From: Podarcis raffonei
Lineage: Eukaryota > Chordata > Lepidosauria > Squamata > Lacertidae
Direction of reading: 5' to 3'
Assembly (NCBI RefSeq): GCF_027172205.1
Contig: NC_070614.1
Span: 34,648,001 to 34,712,000 of the forward strand
DNA length: 64,000 nucleotides
A program made the position numbers and the translations under genes. Shown here one piece after another: positions 1 through 12,200 of the stretch; within the stretch, counting starts at the first letter, position 1, and each line of letters opens with the position of its first letter. The notes beneath the pieces were generated by a model. It had not been told where the DNA came from, did not search any database, and saw only the letters and a list, made by a program, of their open reading frames with translations.

Positions 1-820
1 TTTACTGTGAGCATTCTCCAACCAAGCACAGAATGCCTTGAACTTAGGAAATGCTTGCGATTTTTGCTCGAGCATAAACACATGAATGTACCTGGAAAAA
101 GAATCAATTAGAACCATGAAGTACCTTGCTCCTCCCAAAGAGGGCGCTAAAGGACCTACCAGGTCTGCGTGAACTAGCTGGTAGGGTTTGGAAGCCTGCC
201 TGCTAGACTCCTTGCCTTTTGGAGCAACCTTCACCTTGTTCTCTGCACAAGAGACACATTTCATGTGAAACTTACAGGGTTTGATGTCCAAACCTTCAAC
301 CAACTCAGGCATCTTGGCTAGCGCTTGCCAAGAGAGGTGACAAAATCTTCTATGTGCATCGTGAATGCATCCTGCATGAAGAACCTTGTTAGTTTGTGCA
401 ACACAACAAGTATCAGCATTAGATATAACAGCATTGTCATCATAAGTTAGACAGAACAAACCATCCATCAACTTTGCATGCAAAATGTCCTCTTTGCCTT
501 TTCTGATGACACAGACAGTCCTCTTGAAGGAAACCTCAAAACCACGCCCAGTCAGCTGTGGTACACTAATCAAATTGTCCGCAGCTCCTGGAACAAAAAG
601 TACATCGCTGATGGTAGTATGCAGACTTGCAAGTTTCACAGTCCCAACTCCTGCAGCTTGCAAAGTCCTTCCATCAGCAAGGTGGACCTCTCCATCTTGA
701 GGTGTGAAGGAGATAAACAGATGGCGGTCTTTGGTGAGATGGCGCGTCGCCCCAGAGTCCACAACAAACCTGGCCTTGGCCTTGTTTCCCACCGGCGTGG
801 GCTTTTGCAGCTTGCCTTTA

Positions 821-1117
821 GCCTTTGGTGAAGCTGTGCCAGCAAACATAGCCTTGTTTTCCACTGGCGAGGGCTTTTGCAACTTGCCCCCCTGCTCCTG
901 GCCATCAGACGTGCCTTTAGCCTTTGGTAGAGCTGTGCCAGCAAACATAGCCTTGTTTTCCACTGGCGTGGGCTTTTGCAACTTGCCCCCCCGCTCCTGG
1001 CCATCAGACGTGCCTTTAGCCTTTGGTGGAGCTGTGCCAGCAAACATAGCCTTGTTTTCCACAGGCGTTCCACTCCCCTTCTGCTTCGGGCCATCTGCAG
1101 GCTTCTTGCTCTGTTTA
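821..1117 (-). repeat. Three-unit 99-bp tandem repeat inside the copia fossil
   Basis: Three consecutive units start near 821, 920 and 1019. Each is 99 bp, a multiple of three, with few differences between units. They lie in the gag-like part of the copia-like fossil. Confidence 0.85.
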
Positions 1118-1959
1118 CATCTGGCCTTCCGGCCTCTGCATAGGCTCTGACCTTGGTTCTCACGAGAAACAGAGCTCTCAGCTGCCGACTCCTTGGCTCC
1201 CCCTGGAGGCTGGAATGCTGCCTGGGATGACGTGGCAGTCTTCTCCCCCTGCAGCTTGCAACCGGTGCCCTCAGCATCCCTGCATTCACTAGCATTCTGG
1301 GAAACAGCCAGGACCTCCGATGCATTCAAACCCTGGGCTGGGGTGATTGGCAGGTGGGCCTTTTTCAAAGCATCCCACATGTCACGTGCCGTGAGATTTC
1401 CAGCAAGCGTCTTTATTTCCTCCAGAGAGACGGATAAGACTAATATATCAATGGCCTTCAAATTCTGGCCCTGCCATTTCTCTGTCCGAGGATCTGGAGT
1501 GGCTTCAGAGACAGTATGCCAGACTCCAAACTGACGCAGCAAACTCTCACACCATTTTGCCCAGGTCTGATAATTGTGCCAATTTAACTTTGGGCACTCA
1601 GTGGCCTCCGAAGCTTGGAAAAAATCCATTCCAGCTTTTTGCTTTAGCCGTGAGCCTTTATGCCTTCTAAAACGTCTTATCTCGGCAGCCCATAAATCAC
1701 GATGCCTCTGGCTCGGCTCCCAGGCCAATTAGGCTTTGCCGGACATCAAAGGCCTTTTCCGCGGCATCCAGAAAAGCCTCTGCTTTCACTTTCCCAGCAC
1801 ATACCTTTCAGCAGTCTGTCGCTGTCTTACTCTCCTGCAAGTGCCGTGAATTTGGGCCCATAACCTGTTGTTGGGATACTGCCAGGGAGATAAAGTCCAT
1901 CTGAGCCCCCAAGCTCGGTGCCGGACGATCCATCAACCTCCCGTAGTCAGGCAATATCA

Positions 1960-2205
1960 GCAATTCAGCGACACTAAGCCTCAGGCTTAGTGCACACTCT
2001 AACAGCAGAATTCACACAGCAAAAAGTTGCACAAGCATGAGAGCAGAACATGCATATTTACAGTTTATTAGGCGTTGGTCAGAACAAAGAAAACATGACC
2101 GTCTGCTCCGACTGCTCAGGCAAAACAGCAGAAAACGAAAGGAACACACAACATAAACATCCTGTGAGACAGGAAACGCGCAGGCTGTTATACAAACATC
2201 CTGCT
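1960..2205 (-). repeat. LTR-like terminal segment of the copia fossil
   Basis: On the minus strand this segment precedes the gag-like start and carries an AATAAA signal near 2062-2070, as expected for an LTR. Both boundaries are approximate because the second LTR lies outside the window. Confidence 0.5.
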
Positions 2206-2518
2206 CCCTTTTAAGGTGGAACGGAAATATCCTAACAGTGTGACAGAGACCTGGTTGGAGGAAGCAGATGGGCCTGTCCTTGCCGCTGCTTGCCCACCAG
2301 GTTTCTCTTACGCACAGCAACCCAGGTCATGTGGGCGGGGAGGGGGGGTTGCAGTGATTTTTATGAAGTCACTAGCTTGCACCAGGCATCCTACTGGGAA
2401 GATCCAGTTTTCTGAGTGCATGCTCTGGAAGTTGGGCAATAGGGGCAGTACAGGATTCCTTTTGGTGTACTGACCTCCCCGCTGCACCAAGGATTCCCTG
2501 TCCGAGCTGCTTCAGGTC

Positions 2519-4678
2519 GTGGCGGATTTTCTCCTGGAGACACCTAGTTTGGTTGTCCTAGGGGATTTTAACATCCATGCCGACACGACCTTACAAGGGG
2601 CTGCTCGGGACTTCGTGGAAAGCATGGCCTCCATGGGGCTGTCCCTGAATAAGTTTGGCCCAACTCATAGTCATGGACATGCCTTAGACCTGGTGTTCAC
2701 CTCTAGTGACGTGGGTGATCTGACACTAAGTAAAAGTGAAACAAAAGAAGTGCCATGGTCAGATCACTTCCTGGTGCAACTGGACTTCTCCGCGACCCTT
2801 CCCCTCTGCAGGGAGGTGGGACCAATTTGGATGGTCCGCCACCGCCACTTAATGGATCAAAATGGTTTCCAGAGAGTGGTAGGGGATGCTTTATCCCATG
2901 TTGATGGCCTTTCAGCTGATTCCCTGGTGGCCCGCTGGAATGCAGAGTTAACCAGGGCTATCGACTGTCTGGCTCCGAAGCGCCCTCTCCGATTGCATGG
3001 AGCCCGGACAGCCCCATGGTTTTCTTCGGAGCTGAGGGCAATGAAACAATCGCTGAGACGGCTAGAGCGTCGGTGGCAGAAAACTCCCTCCGAATCTGAC
3101 CGGACACAGGTTAGAGCTCAACGTCGAGCCTACCAAGTGGTGATAGCGATGGCGAAGAATACTTTCTTCACCGCCTCTATTGCATCTGCAGAAAATAGTA
3201 GCAGGAGACTCTTTCAGGTGGTTCGCAATTTAACGGAACCACCTTTACCACCGGGGCCTTGTAAAGACCCCAAGATCTCCTGCAACGATTTTGCAAAGTT
3301 TTTTGCAGATAAAATCACTCATATTCGGAAGGAGCTAGACACCACCGTGGGAGCAGGGCTGGGGCAGGAGAGTGCTAGAGCTCTGTCTGGTCAAGTTGCA
3401 TGGAATCAATTTCAATCCGTTACCCCCGAGGATGTGGACAGGCTGCTTGGACGCGTGAAACCAACCACCTGTCTCCTTGATCCTTGCCCATCCTGGCTAA
3501 TAAAAGCAATCCGGGAAGGGCTGGGCGATGGGCTCTGCGGGGTGGTGAATGCTTCCCTCTGTGAGGGAACATTCCCAGATCCACTGAAAGAGGCGGTCAT
3601 TAAACCGCTTCTTAAAAAACCATCTTTAGACCCAGCCAGTATGGCCAACTATCGCCCAGTCTCAAATCTTCCATTCTTGGGCAAGGTGATTGAGCGTGTG
3701 GTTGCTGAACAACTCCAGGCACGCCTGGAGGATGCGGACCATTTGGATCCCTTCCAATCGGAATTCAGGCCTCATCATGGGACTGAAACTGCCTTGGTCG
3801 CGCTGGTTGATGATCTCCGGCGAGCTAGGGACAAAGGTGAGAGTTGTTTCCTAGTTCTGCTGGATCTCTCAGCGGCCTTTGATACAATCGACCATAACAT
3901 CCTTCTGGACTGTCTAGAGGGGCTGGGAGCTGGGGGCACTGTTATACAGTGGTTTCGCTCCTTCCTCCTGGGCTGTGTTCAGAAAGTGGTGGTGGGGGAT
4001 GAGTGTTCAGACCCCTGGGCCCTCACGTGTGGGGTGCCTCAGGGTTCCGTCGTCTCCCCCATGCTTTTTAACATCTATATGAAGCCGCTGGGAGAGAACA
4101 TCAGGGGGTTTGGACTGGGTGTCCATCAATATGCAGATGATACCCAGCTCTACCTCTCTTTCAAATCAGAACCAGTGAAGGCGGTGAAGGTCCTGTGTGA
4201 GTGCCTGGAGGCGGTTGGAGGATGGATGGCGGCTAATGGATTGAAGTTGAATCCTGACAAGACAGAAGTACTGTTTTGGGGGGACAGGGGGCGGGCTGGT
4301 GTGGAGGACTCCCTGGTCCTGAATAGGGTAACTGTGCCCCTGAAGGACCAGGTGCGCAGCCTGGGAGTCATTTTGGACTCACAGCTGTCCATGGAGGTGC
4401 AGGTCAATTCTGTATCCAGGGCAGCTGTCTACCAACTCCACCTGGTACGCAGGCTGGGACCCTACCTGCCTGCGGACTGTCTCGCCAGAGTGGTGCATGC
4501 TCTAGTTATCTCCCGCTTGGACTACTGCAATGCGCTCTATGTGGGGCTACCTTTGAAGGTGACTCGGAAACTACAACTAATCCAGAATGCGGCAGCTAGA
4601 CTGGTGACTGGGTGTGGCCGCCGAGACCACATAACACTGGTCTTGAAAGACCTACATTGGCTCCCAGTACGTTTCTGA
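2519..4678 (+). CDS. CR1 ORF2 fragment: endonuclease C-terminus and reverse transcriptase
   Basis: This 719-codon open stretch lies between the two stops of the CR1 copy. It has no true start of its own; the frame continues upstream to 2216 and downstream to about 4970. It covers the last part of the endonuclease and nearly all of the reverse transcriptase, including the SAAFDTIDH and GVPQGSVVSP blocks and the catalytic YADDTQLY. Its normal role is target-primed reverse transcription of CR1 RNA. It is not a host gene. Given the 5' truncation and stops, a full protein is not expected. Confidence 0.85.
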   Translation: MADFLLETPSLVVLGDFNIHADTTLQGAARDFVESMASMGLSLNKFGPTHSHGHALDLVFTSSDVGDLTLSKSETKEVPWSDHFLVQLDFSATLPLCREVGPIWMVRHRHLMDQNGFQRVVGDALSHVDGLSADSLVARWNAELTRAIDCLAPKRPLRLHGARTAPWFSSELRAMKQSLRRLERRWQKTPSESDRTQVRAQRRAYQVVIAMAKNTFFTASIASAENSSRRLFQVVRNLTEPPLPPGPCKDPKISCNDFAKFFADKITHIRKELDTTVGAGLGQESARALSGQVAWNQFQSVTPEDVDRLLGRVKPTTCLLDPCPSWLIKAIREGLGDGLCGVVNASLCEGTFPDPLKEAVIKPLLKKPSLDPASMANYRPVSNLPFLGKVIERVVAEQLQARLEDADHLDPFQSEFRPHHGTETALVALVDDLRRARDKGESCFLVLLDLSAAFDTIDHNILLDCLEGLGAGGTVIQWFRSFLLGCVQKVVVGDECSDPWALTCGVPQGSVVSPMLFNIYMKPLGENIRGFGLGVHQYADDTQLYLSFKSEPVKAVKVLCECLEAVGGWMAANGLKLNPDKTEVLFWGDRGRAGVEDSLVLNRVTVPLKDQVRSLGVILDSQLSMEVQVNSVSRAAVYQLHLVRRLGPYLPADCLARVVHALVISRLDYCNALYVGLPLKVTRKLQLIQNAAARLVTGCGRRDHITLVLKDLHWLPVRF

Positions 4679-4992
4679 GCACAATTCAAAGTGCTGGTGT
4701 TGACCTTTAAAGCCCTAAACGGCCTCGGCCCAGTATGCCTGAAGGAGCGTCTCCACCCCCATTGTTCTGCCCGGACGCTGAGGTCCAGCGCTGAGGGGCT
4801 TCTGGCGGTTCCCTCCCTGCGAGAAGCAAAGCTACAGGGAACCAGGCAGAGGGCCTTCTCGGTAGTGGCGCCCGCCCTGTGGAATGCCCTCCCATCAGAT
4901 GTCAAAGCGATAAATAACTACCTGACATTCAGAAGACATCTTAAGGCAGCCCTGTTCAGGGTTCAGTTTTTAATATGTGATATTTTAGTGTA

Positions 4993-5356
4993 CAGTGGTG
5001 CCCCGCAAGACGAAAATAATCCATTCTGCGGGAGCCTTCGTCTTGCAGGGATTTCCATCTTGCGGAGCTCCGCTATCAGCCGATCAGCTGATAAGTGGTA
5101 AAACAGCTGATAAGCGGCTTAGCGGCTTTAAGCGGCTTTTAGCGCTTAGCGGATTAGCGGATAAGCAGCAATTTAGAGATAAGGAGCTTAGCGCCTTTCA
5201 GAAAAGGCAAAAAAAAGGGAGACCACGGAAAAAAATTCGTTTTGCGAGTAAGCCCCATAGAAAAAAACGTCTTGCGAAGCAGAAAAAATGTCGGAAAGCC
5301 CTTTCGTCTTGCGCGTTTTTCGCTTAGCGAGGCATTCGTCTAGCGGGGTACCACTG
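4993..5356. mobile_element. Tigger/pogo-like non-autonomous DNA transposon (MITE), nested in CR1
   Basis: The ends are inverted repeats: left CAGTGGTGCCCCGCAAGACG, right (reverse complement) CAGTGGTACCCCGCTAGACG. A TA dinucleotide flanks both sides (4991-4992 and 5357-5358), the target duplication of the Tc1/mariner-pogo group. No transposase is present. The interior is rich in repeated TTAGCGG/AAGCGGC motifs between 5095 and 5170. It splits the 3' UTR of the CR1 copy, so it is younger than that insertion. Confidence 0.8.
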
Positions 5357-5432
5357 TATTTTTGGTTTCTATGGAAGCCGCCCAGAGTTGCTGGGGAAAC
5401 CCAGCCAGATGGGTGGGGTACAAATAATAAAT

Positions 5433-5470
<38 letters not shown>

Positions 5471-5471
5471 T
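5433..5471 (+). repeat. (GTA)n microsatellite at CR1 3' end
   Basis: A pure run of about 13 TAG/GTA units directly follows the CR1 tail. CR1 elements end in short tandem repeats rather than poly(A), so this marks the 3' border of the CR1 copy. Confidence 0.9.
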
Positions 5472-5689
5472 TCACAGCCTTTTGGCTAAGATCATGGAAA
5501 ACATCCAATTTGATTCATGTTGTAGGTCATTACAATCACAATAGTCTCTTGCCATCTAACTGTGCAAAACAGATATATTTCCATTCCAATGTGACAAACA
5601 TGTTTTTTTCAGCAATTCCCAGAGGAAATCCCCACATCTGAAGAGGTGATTTCCCAATTCAATAATTCTAAAAAGCACTAATTTTAGTG

Positions 5690-5800
5690 CTCATCCAGCC
5701 CACTATGGAATTTGAATTGCCATGAACAAAATTAATAGCCAAGGCACAAAGAATATTACGAATATGTCCGCCACCATTTAGAGACAGAGGGGCTGGGGAC
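5690..5800 (+). promoter_or_regulatory. Candidate V2R-1 upstream control block
   Basis: This stretch, 190-300 bp before the V2R-1 ATG, resembles the block upstream of V2R-5 (around 51255-51305): both carry an AAAATTAATAGC/AAAACTAATAGC stretch followed by CCACCATTTAGA. V2R-2 and V2R-3 have a related block. The TATA-like box seen in the paralogues is degraded here (ATTACGAATATG). Promoter function is inferred from position and similarity only. Confidence 0.35.
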
Positions 5801-5985
5801 CAAGAACAACCATCTGTTGTGATCTCTGATTCTTTGCACGATTGACCCTGAAAAAGCTCAGGGCTGTGAACAGAGTGAACTGTCATTAAGGCAAGAAGTT
5901 CTCATCACAGAGACTCTCATGATTGTACTACAGCAAACAACGGAGGAATCTGTGTTCAGATTGAAGATTTACCATTCCATTGAAG

Positions 5986-6203
5986 ATGGTAGTTTTAGTG
6001 GTCTTGCTGCTGGCTCTGTTTCCTCACATGGCACAGGAGGCCCACACCGTTAAATGCAAGGTTCAGTATCTACACCACCCACTTCACAAGTATCATCAGC
6101 CGGGAGATTTCATCATTGGTGGCATAGCTTCTCTCGGTGCCTTTATTTTCAGTTCAGCAAGTTTCACTGAAGAACCCCCACCTGCATTGTCAGAAGAGTT
6201 TGC
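5986..6203 (+). CDS. V2R-1 exon 1
   Basis: The ATG at 5986 is the first in frame and opens a classic signal peptide ([17 protein letters not shown]). The lobe-1 start includes [12 protein letters not shown]. Donor at TTTGC|GTAAGA, phase 2; the last residue becomes Ala where the paralogues have Val. Confidence 0.9.
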
Positions 6204-9200
6204 GTAAGAATTTGTATTTTGTCTGTTTTTATTTCCGTTTTGTATTCCATTGAGTTAAAAGGGATATCTCTGAGTAGACATGAGCAAGGATTGTGTTAAT
6301 CTTCACACAGGCTGCAGTAGCAGTTAAAGTAACCAAGGGAATCTCCACAGGAAATGCAAGATGGGTTGTTGTTTTTAAAATGCTTTTCTCTTTTCTTTCT
6401 CTCACTTTTTGCTCTCTTATCCCAAGTTCCTCTCTGTTTTTTACTCATCTTGTGTCCCCCTTTCTCTTTCCATTATGACAACTCTCATTTTGTGTTTCAG
6501 CAGTTATCATAAACACTCCTGAGAACAGTTTCCCTAACAGCTACAATTTTCAGAGTTCTTTGAAAAGAGGGATTGACTATGAAATTTCTCTAGCTAACCT
6601 TAACAAACAGCAGCTTCCAGGATTCTTTGTGGAAGCCATGACTCTTTAAAGTGCTATCATAACACTATAAATGTATGGTTTTAATAGGGCCTATGAAAGA
6701 CGGGTCATCACATGGTTTGAAGACTGAGCGAGGGTTTGAAACTGGCTCTTACCCTAGTTCTAGTCCAATGCCCTAACCACTGTACCATATTGAATTTTGT
6801 TTCTTGCAAATGAGGCTTCCAAGCAAAAATATGTAGCTCCCTTACTTCAATCAAGTCAGGGAATTTGCTCCCATAAGCCAGTAATAATCTTCTTCTGTGG
6901 ACTCAGCGGAATGTTGTGCTGCCTGATATTTATGTTGCTTAAGCTATGAGGTAGAACTCTTGTGACTTATGATTGGTACCATCCTACTTTCACACAGCTA
7001 TCCTGCTTCTTTTATCTTCCTTCTACATCTCTGTTTCAGTTAAAGGTCATTTCAACATGCCTGGTGATAAAAGATGTAGTGCAATAAGTGTAGTAAGAAT
7101 GTACTGGATTAAATGTATAGTTTAAATAGTATGACTAGATTAAAGGTATGAAATAGCTCCTTTATTCTGTCCATTTTGACAAACATTTTTTAAAAAGAAT
7201 CTGACCGAGAAAGTACAGCATATGCTGAGTTTTTTCCTGAAGCCAACTTAAGCTAAAGACTGCCTCAGAAGACATAATGTCTAAATGAGATAACTGTGAT
7301 AAAATTCAAAGCATCATGGCCATTAAGCAAAAAGCAGAAGGCAAAGAAAATGCAGTAAAGTGGGTTTTTTGGAGACAGGCATCTTATTCCCTTGGAACAG
7401 TCTGTGGGATTGTAGTCTCAAAGTTTTATATCCACATACAAGGGAGAAAACCTCAAGGAACTCTTCCTCCTACATCTCTCAATTAAAGGTTTATTTCAAG
7501 ATGATTGGTGGTAAACGCTGTACTGTAGTAAAAGAATGTACAGTGGATGCTCAGGTTGCGAACGTGATCCGTGCGGGATACACATTCGCAACTGGCAGAG
7601 TTCGCGACCCGTAGCGGCACGTCTGCTCATGCATGGGTTGCGATTTGGTACTTCTGCGCATACACAAAGCACAATTTAGCACTTCTGCACATGCACGACC
7701 GCCGAAAGCCGGAAGTAACCCGTTCTGGTACTTCCAGATTTCGGAGGGTGCGTAACCCAAAAAAACGCAACCTCAAGCATGACCCGAGGTATGACTGTAC
7801 TGAATTTAATGTCTCACTGTTTGAATGAAATAGCTCATTTTTTCTGTTCATTTTAACAATGTTTCTTTAAAAAGGAATCTCACTGGGAAAGTATAGCATA
7901 TGATGTGTTCTGAAGTTGATGTAGTTTAGTAATATCATTATTTCTTTTTCTTTCTTATGCAAAAAGTCCATGACAAGTTTCCAATCTTTAACAAATATTA
8001 ACAATGACTTCTCTCCGATTTAACATTTTAGTTGTAGCAGGCATTCTTCCATTGTTGGTAATGATGGGTCCTTCAGTGTTTTTACATATAAAAGTCTTGC
8101 AGCAATAATCATTTATTGTAATAAAGTTCAATAGTCCTTTTCTAACTATGTATCCATAAGTTCCAGCAGGAAAAGTTCTAGTTTCAATTGAAAATCAATC
8201 CTCAAAATTCTTTGTATCAAAGTATATATTTCTGCTAAGAATGATAAAATATCCCTCCTCTCATTTGGGGGGAAGAGTGAGATATGAATTGCTTTAGGGA
8301 AGTTTTTAATGTTAGGTCTTTTGTTGTGTTTTTAATATCCTGTTGGAAGCTGCCCAGAGTGGCAGGGGAGGCCCGCTCAGATGGACGGAGTATAAGAAAT
8401 TTTGTTGTTGCTGCTGTTGTTGAATAACACTGAAACTGTGGAATATTTTCTGATCAAAAATGCAATTGTTGTTCCAGCATAGTGCCTAAGGTTTACCAGC
8501 ATATCCTGGCCTTGGCCTTTGCAGTCAAAGAGATCAATGAAAACCCTCACATCTTACCAAATCTCACCTTGGGCTTCCACATCTATGACAGCTATGTCAA
8601 TGCAATTAAGACATATCATGCCACAATGCTACTTTTATCTACACTGGAGAAATTTCTCCCCAACTATATATGTGATACACAGAATAATCTGACAGCTGTC
8701 ATTGGGGGTCTCGACTCCCAGATCTCCCTTCATGTGGCAACTATCTTGGATATTTATAAGATTCCACAGGTAGGAAAACTATGCCTGCTTCTGAGAGGAG
8801 TATGAAAATTTAATAGTGCTTTCATATTTTTTGTTTCTTCCAATTTGTATTATGTTGTTTGGAAATGGGAATGGGTGCATTGGGAAAAATCAGATCAATT
8901 GTTCTTTTTCTTTCTTTCTTTTGCATGTTTTATGCAGACTGAAAGCAAATGAAATGAAAAAGTAAACGAACCTATAACTGGAACATGGTTTTCATAGAAC
9001 TAAGACTGAGCAATATATTTTTTCACATGGAAATTCCACTTACTGTTTCTAATGCTCCTAGTTATTGATTCTTTTTACTTTCTATATTGTTCATGGAAAG
9101 CATTCTTCAATAATTAATAGGGAACCATTTAAAATTTGGGGGGCGCATTCATGCCAACTATGAACTGACAATCTGTATGCATAGGCTGGGGACCCGCTTT

Positions 9201-12200
9201 ATAAAGCAGAGCCTGGTTTCCATTGAAGCAACACCATTAAGTTCAAAAGCTAATTAAGTTGGATTTATCAGAGGAGGCATTGGATGCACTGCCCATCAGG
9301 CAATTGAAAATACCATGATAGTTTTAAACAAAAACCGGGTGGTGGCTGATGCAGATTGAAATCCTTGTGTGAATGGAGATAGTGTCTTTATCCCGCTTCA
9401 GTATTGATCAGAATAAACTCCCCTGGATCTTCAATTTCATCATTAGTCACTCAGGTAGTACCGTTGAGAGATAAAATGTTTGCTGCTTTGAAGAATGCAT
9501 TATTTATATGGGTGCCCAAATGCAAATACCAAGTGCATTTGACTTTGCATAAAACTGCTATATTAATGGAGGGTGTGTTTCTCTCTCTCTCTCTCCAAAC
9601 AATTATCTCTTTAGCTCATATATGGTCCCACTCCCGTGATGAATACTAAAGTCCCAGGACTTCCCTTCTACCAGATGGCCCCCCCAGAAAGCCACCAGTT
9701 TTCAGGGATGCTTTCTTTGCTTCTGCATTTCAGGTGGACGTGGATAGGGGTCGCTGTGGTTGACAATGACAATGGAGAAAGATTTGTACAAAAGGTGCTC
9801 CCACTCTTTTCAAACAGAGGTATTTGTTTTGCCTTTCTAGAAACAATCCCCAAGTTTAGTTTTCTCACTGAAGGATACACCCTGATGCAACAGGGGGCTA
9901 AAATATATGATATAGTGATGGGTAGCAAAGCCAATGTTGTGGTGGCCTATGGAGAAGCTTCAACCACTATATTTTTGAGATGGCTTCCATATCTATCAAT
10001 TCTTGGGAGCACAAAAACAAAAGTAAAAGGTAAAGTATGGATATCAACAGCCCAAGTGGAGTTTATTTCCGTGGCCTTTCAGCGCAATTGGGATGCAACT
10101 ATATTCAATGGTGCCATAACCTTCAGAATTCACTCCAATGATCTACCAGGATTTCATCAATACGTTGAGGGCAGAAACCCCTTCAATGCAGATGGTGATG
10201 ATTTCATCTGGGATTTCTGGCAAAATGTGTTTGTCTGTGTATTTCCCCATCGCATTCTGGACGAAGTGGTGGGGGATATCTGCACAGGAATGGAGAATTT
10301 AGAGAACCTTCCTGCATCTCTCTTTGAAATGACAGTGCAAGGCCAAAGTTACAGTATCTACAATGCTGTCTTTGCCATGGCCCATGCTCTACATACCATG
10401 TCCTTAGCAATACACAAACACTCACAAATGGTGAGCAGAGGGAGACAGAAGCTTCAGAAGCAGCAGTTTTGGCAGGTAAGGGGCAAAAAATCCATACGTT
10501 GCATGGAATATATCCTAGGTGTTCAATTTCTCTAACTACTAACCATTTTGTCCTCCTCCCTGTTCTCCCTGGCACCTAGAAAGGATAGATTACCCATCAT
10601 GCAAGCTACCATCCTGCTTTCCTCACTGTCTGAAAACTGAATTTTAATAATACTTTCCAGAGATATACTTACATAATTGTGTTACAGTATGGAAAACACA
10701 GAAACTTGATTTGGGAATCTTTCAAGTTTAGCACACTACTCCTTGTTGTTTCTGAACAGTGTATATGTGAGCAATTCAGCTGATTTTTGTAGCATCCCTG
10801 TTTGCAATATCTGGGTCGTAAAGGGTGATTGTATCTTCCTTCAGTCTTGTACTTCATAACTGTCCAAGTTTGCTTGATGGAACAGTACACTTTCCGCATT
10901 GTACTCTACGTACATACATTGTTCATGCACAGATGCACAGAAAGACATTTATTTTCTACTTTATGTACCTATTGACACACCCATCCATTTCTTTTCTCAC
11001 TTTCACTATTACCCCCAATTCTCAATTATGATCTCTTTCACTAAAATATGATGCTGGGAGGAATTGACACTTCCCTCTCCACCTAAACTTGTCGAACAAA
11101 TAGGATTCCCTCCCCGACCCCATACATACGTACACACAAACACACACACACCCCTTAGCCTACACCTTAGCAGGGCTAATGGGGAGTGGAGTATAGGGAA
11201 CACTGCAGGCCATATGTGAAATGGGATCCTCCTTAATGAGGGTCCTGGTTGCACGGGCCCCTAAGGGAGAGTTGTTGCCGGGCGTGGCCCAAGCCTTAAC
11301 CATTGGGCCCCAGGGTTGTGCCAGGCTGTTTGGGCCAATTGAGGTGGTTGGCATGATTCTTGGGGCCTATAAAAGTAGTAGCGCAGTGTAACTGGGGGAA
11401 CTTACATCACGCTGCCAAACACCCGCCCTCCCTAATTTAAGGTGCTGCTACTTTGGCCTTGCTTTGGATTGGGTCGCCTGCTTTGGAATAGGGGCTGGGT
11501 AGGAATTTTTTTCATTTGGCAGATTGCATGTATCATTTTTGCCTACCCCCTTAGCAATCCTCACAACTTTGTAAGGTTTGGCGGTTAGGCATTGGTTTAT
11601 TGAAGTGTGTGGGAGGGGAGTTGCGGCCATCACCTGCCCCTCCATGAATAAGGGTATTCCGGTACAGGAATCTGGGGGTCCTGGATCCCGTCCAACGTCC
11701 GCTTGAGGGGCTAGGGCCATGAGAGGACCACAGGAACCCCAGGGTGAGCTTTGGTTGGTCTTCATCGATGTTGCTCCCTTGTTTGGTGTTTACCCTTTCA
11801 GACTTCCAGCCAGAGAGGCAGGAGTCAGTTATAGTCTGTTGCCAATGCCTAAGCCAACACCGCTCAACTTGCTGTAATCAATAGAATTGCGGCCTAAATT
11901 TTGCCCAATAACTTAATCTAAAATTACGAGTCAGTGTGAAGTTATTTTCAGGGGAAGGGCTTGGGGGCCTCGAAGCGCAACCGCAAAAAAGCTACATGTA
12001 TGTTGCAGGCAGCGAGGCTACACTCTTTGCACTAGATCTCTCTTTGAAACATTCAGATCCACCCTCTTCTAAATGCTTGCCTTCTCTCTTTTCATTCTAG
12101 CTTCATCATTTTCTGAGAGGTGTCTCATTTAACAATAGTGCTGGAGACACAGTGTCCTTCAATCAGAACGGGGAGGTAATATCTACCTTGGATGTGATCA

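Larger units (their letters stand above)
1..2205 (-). mobile_element. Ty1/copia-like LTR retrotransposon fossil (5' part)
   Basis: Reading the minus strand, the leftmost 450 bases give the histidine/cysteine pre-integrase zinc-finger region followed by the beginning of an integrase core, as in Ty1/copia polyproteins. A gag-like region lies between about 450 and 1935 and includes a three-unit tandem repeat. An LTR-like segment with an AATAAA signal occupies about 1960-2205. The element is incomplete here because the window begins inside integrase; the part seen is broken by several interruptions. With only one LTR visible its age cannot be judged from LTR divergence; readable domains suggest it is not very ancient. 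It abuts a CR1 LINE on its right. Confidence 0.7.
2216..5470 (+). mobile_element. CR1 LINE, 5'-truncated, ORF2 almost open
   Basis: One reading frame runs from 2216 to about 4970 and encodes the C-terminal part of an APE-type endonuclease (GDFNIHAD near 2555), then a reverse transcriptase with the YADD catalytic box near 4130, and the CR1 C-terminal region (LDYCNALYVG, WLPVRF). Only two in-frame stops interrupt it: TGA at 2471-2473, where the family has Trp, and TGA at 4676-4678, where CGA (Arg) is expected, a typical CpG decay change. The 5' end, with ORF1 and the endonuclease N-terminus, is missing. The 3' end has the usual CR1 tail near 5380-5430 and ends in a GTA microsatellite. A TA-flanked DNA transposon sits inside the 3' UTR. 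It was presumably immobile on arrival but is young by its open frame. Confidence 0.9.

Noticed and set aside
821-1117. Regular repeats as a CRISPR-like array
   Set aside because: Units are adjoining 99-bp in-frame repeats without spacers, inside an LTR-element fossil of a vertebrate.
5188-5508. Open frames across 5188-5508 on both strands as genes
   Set aside because: They run through a DNA transposon and a GTA microsatellite and show repeat-derived residues.
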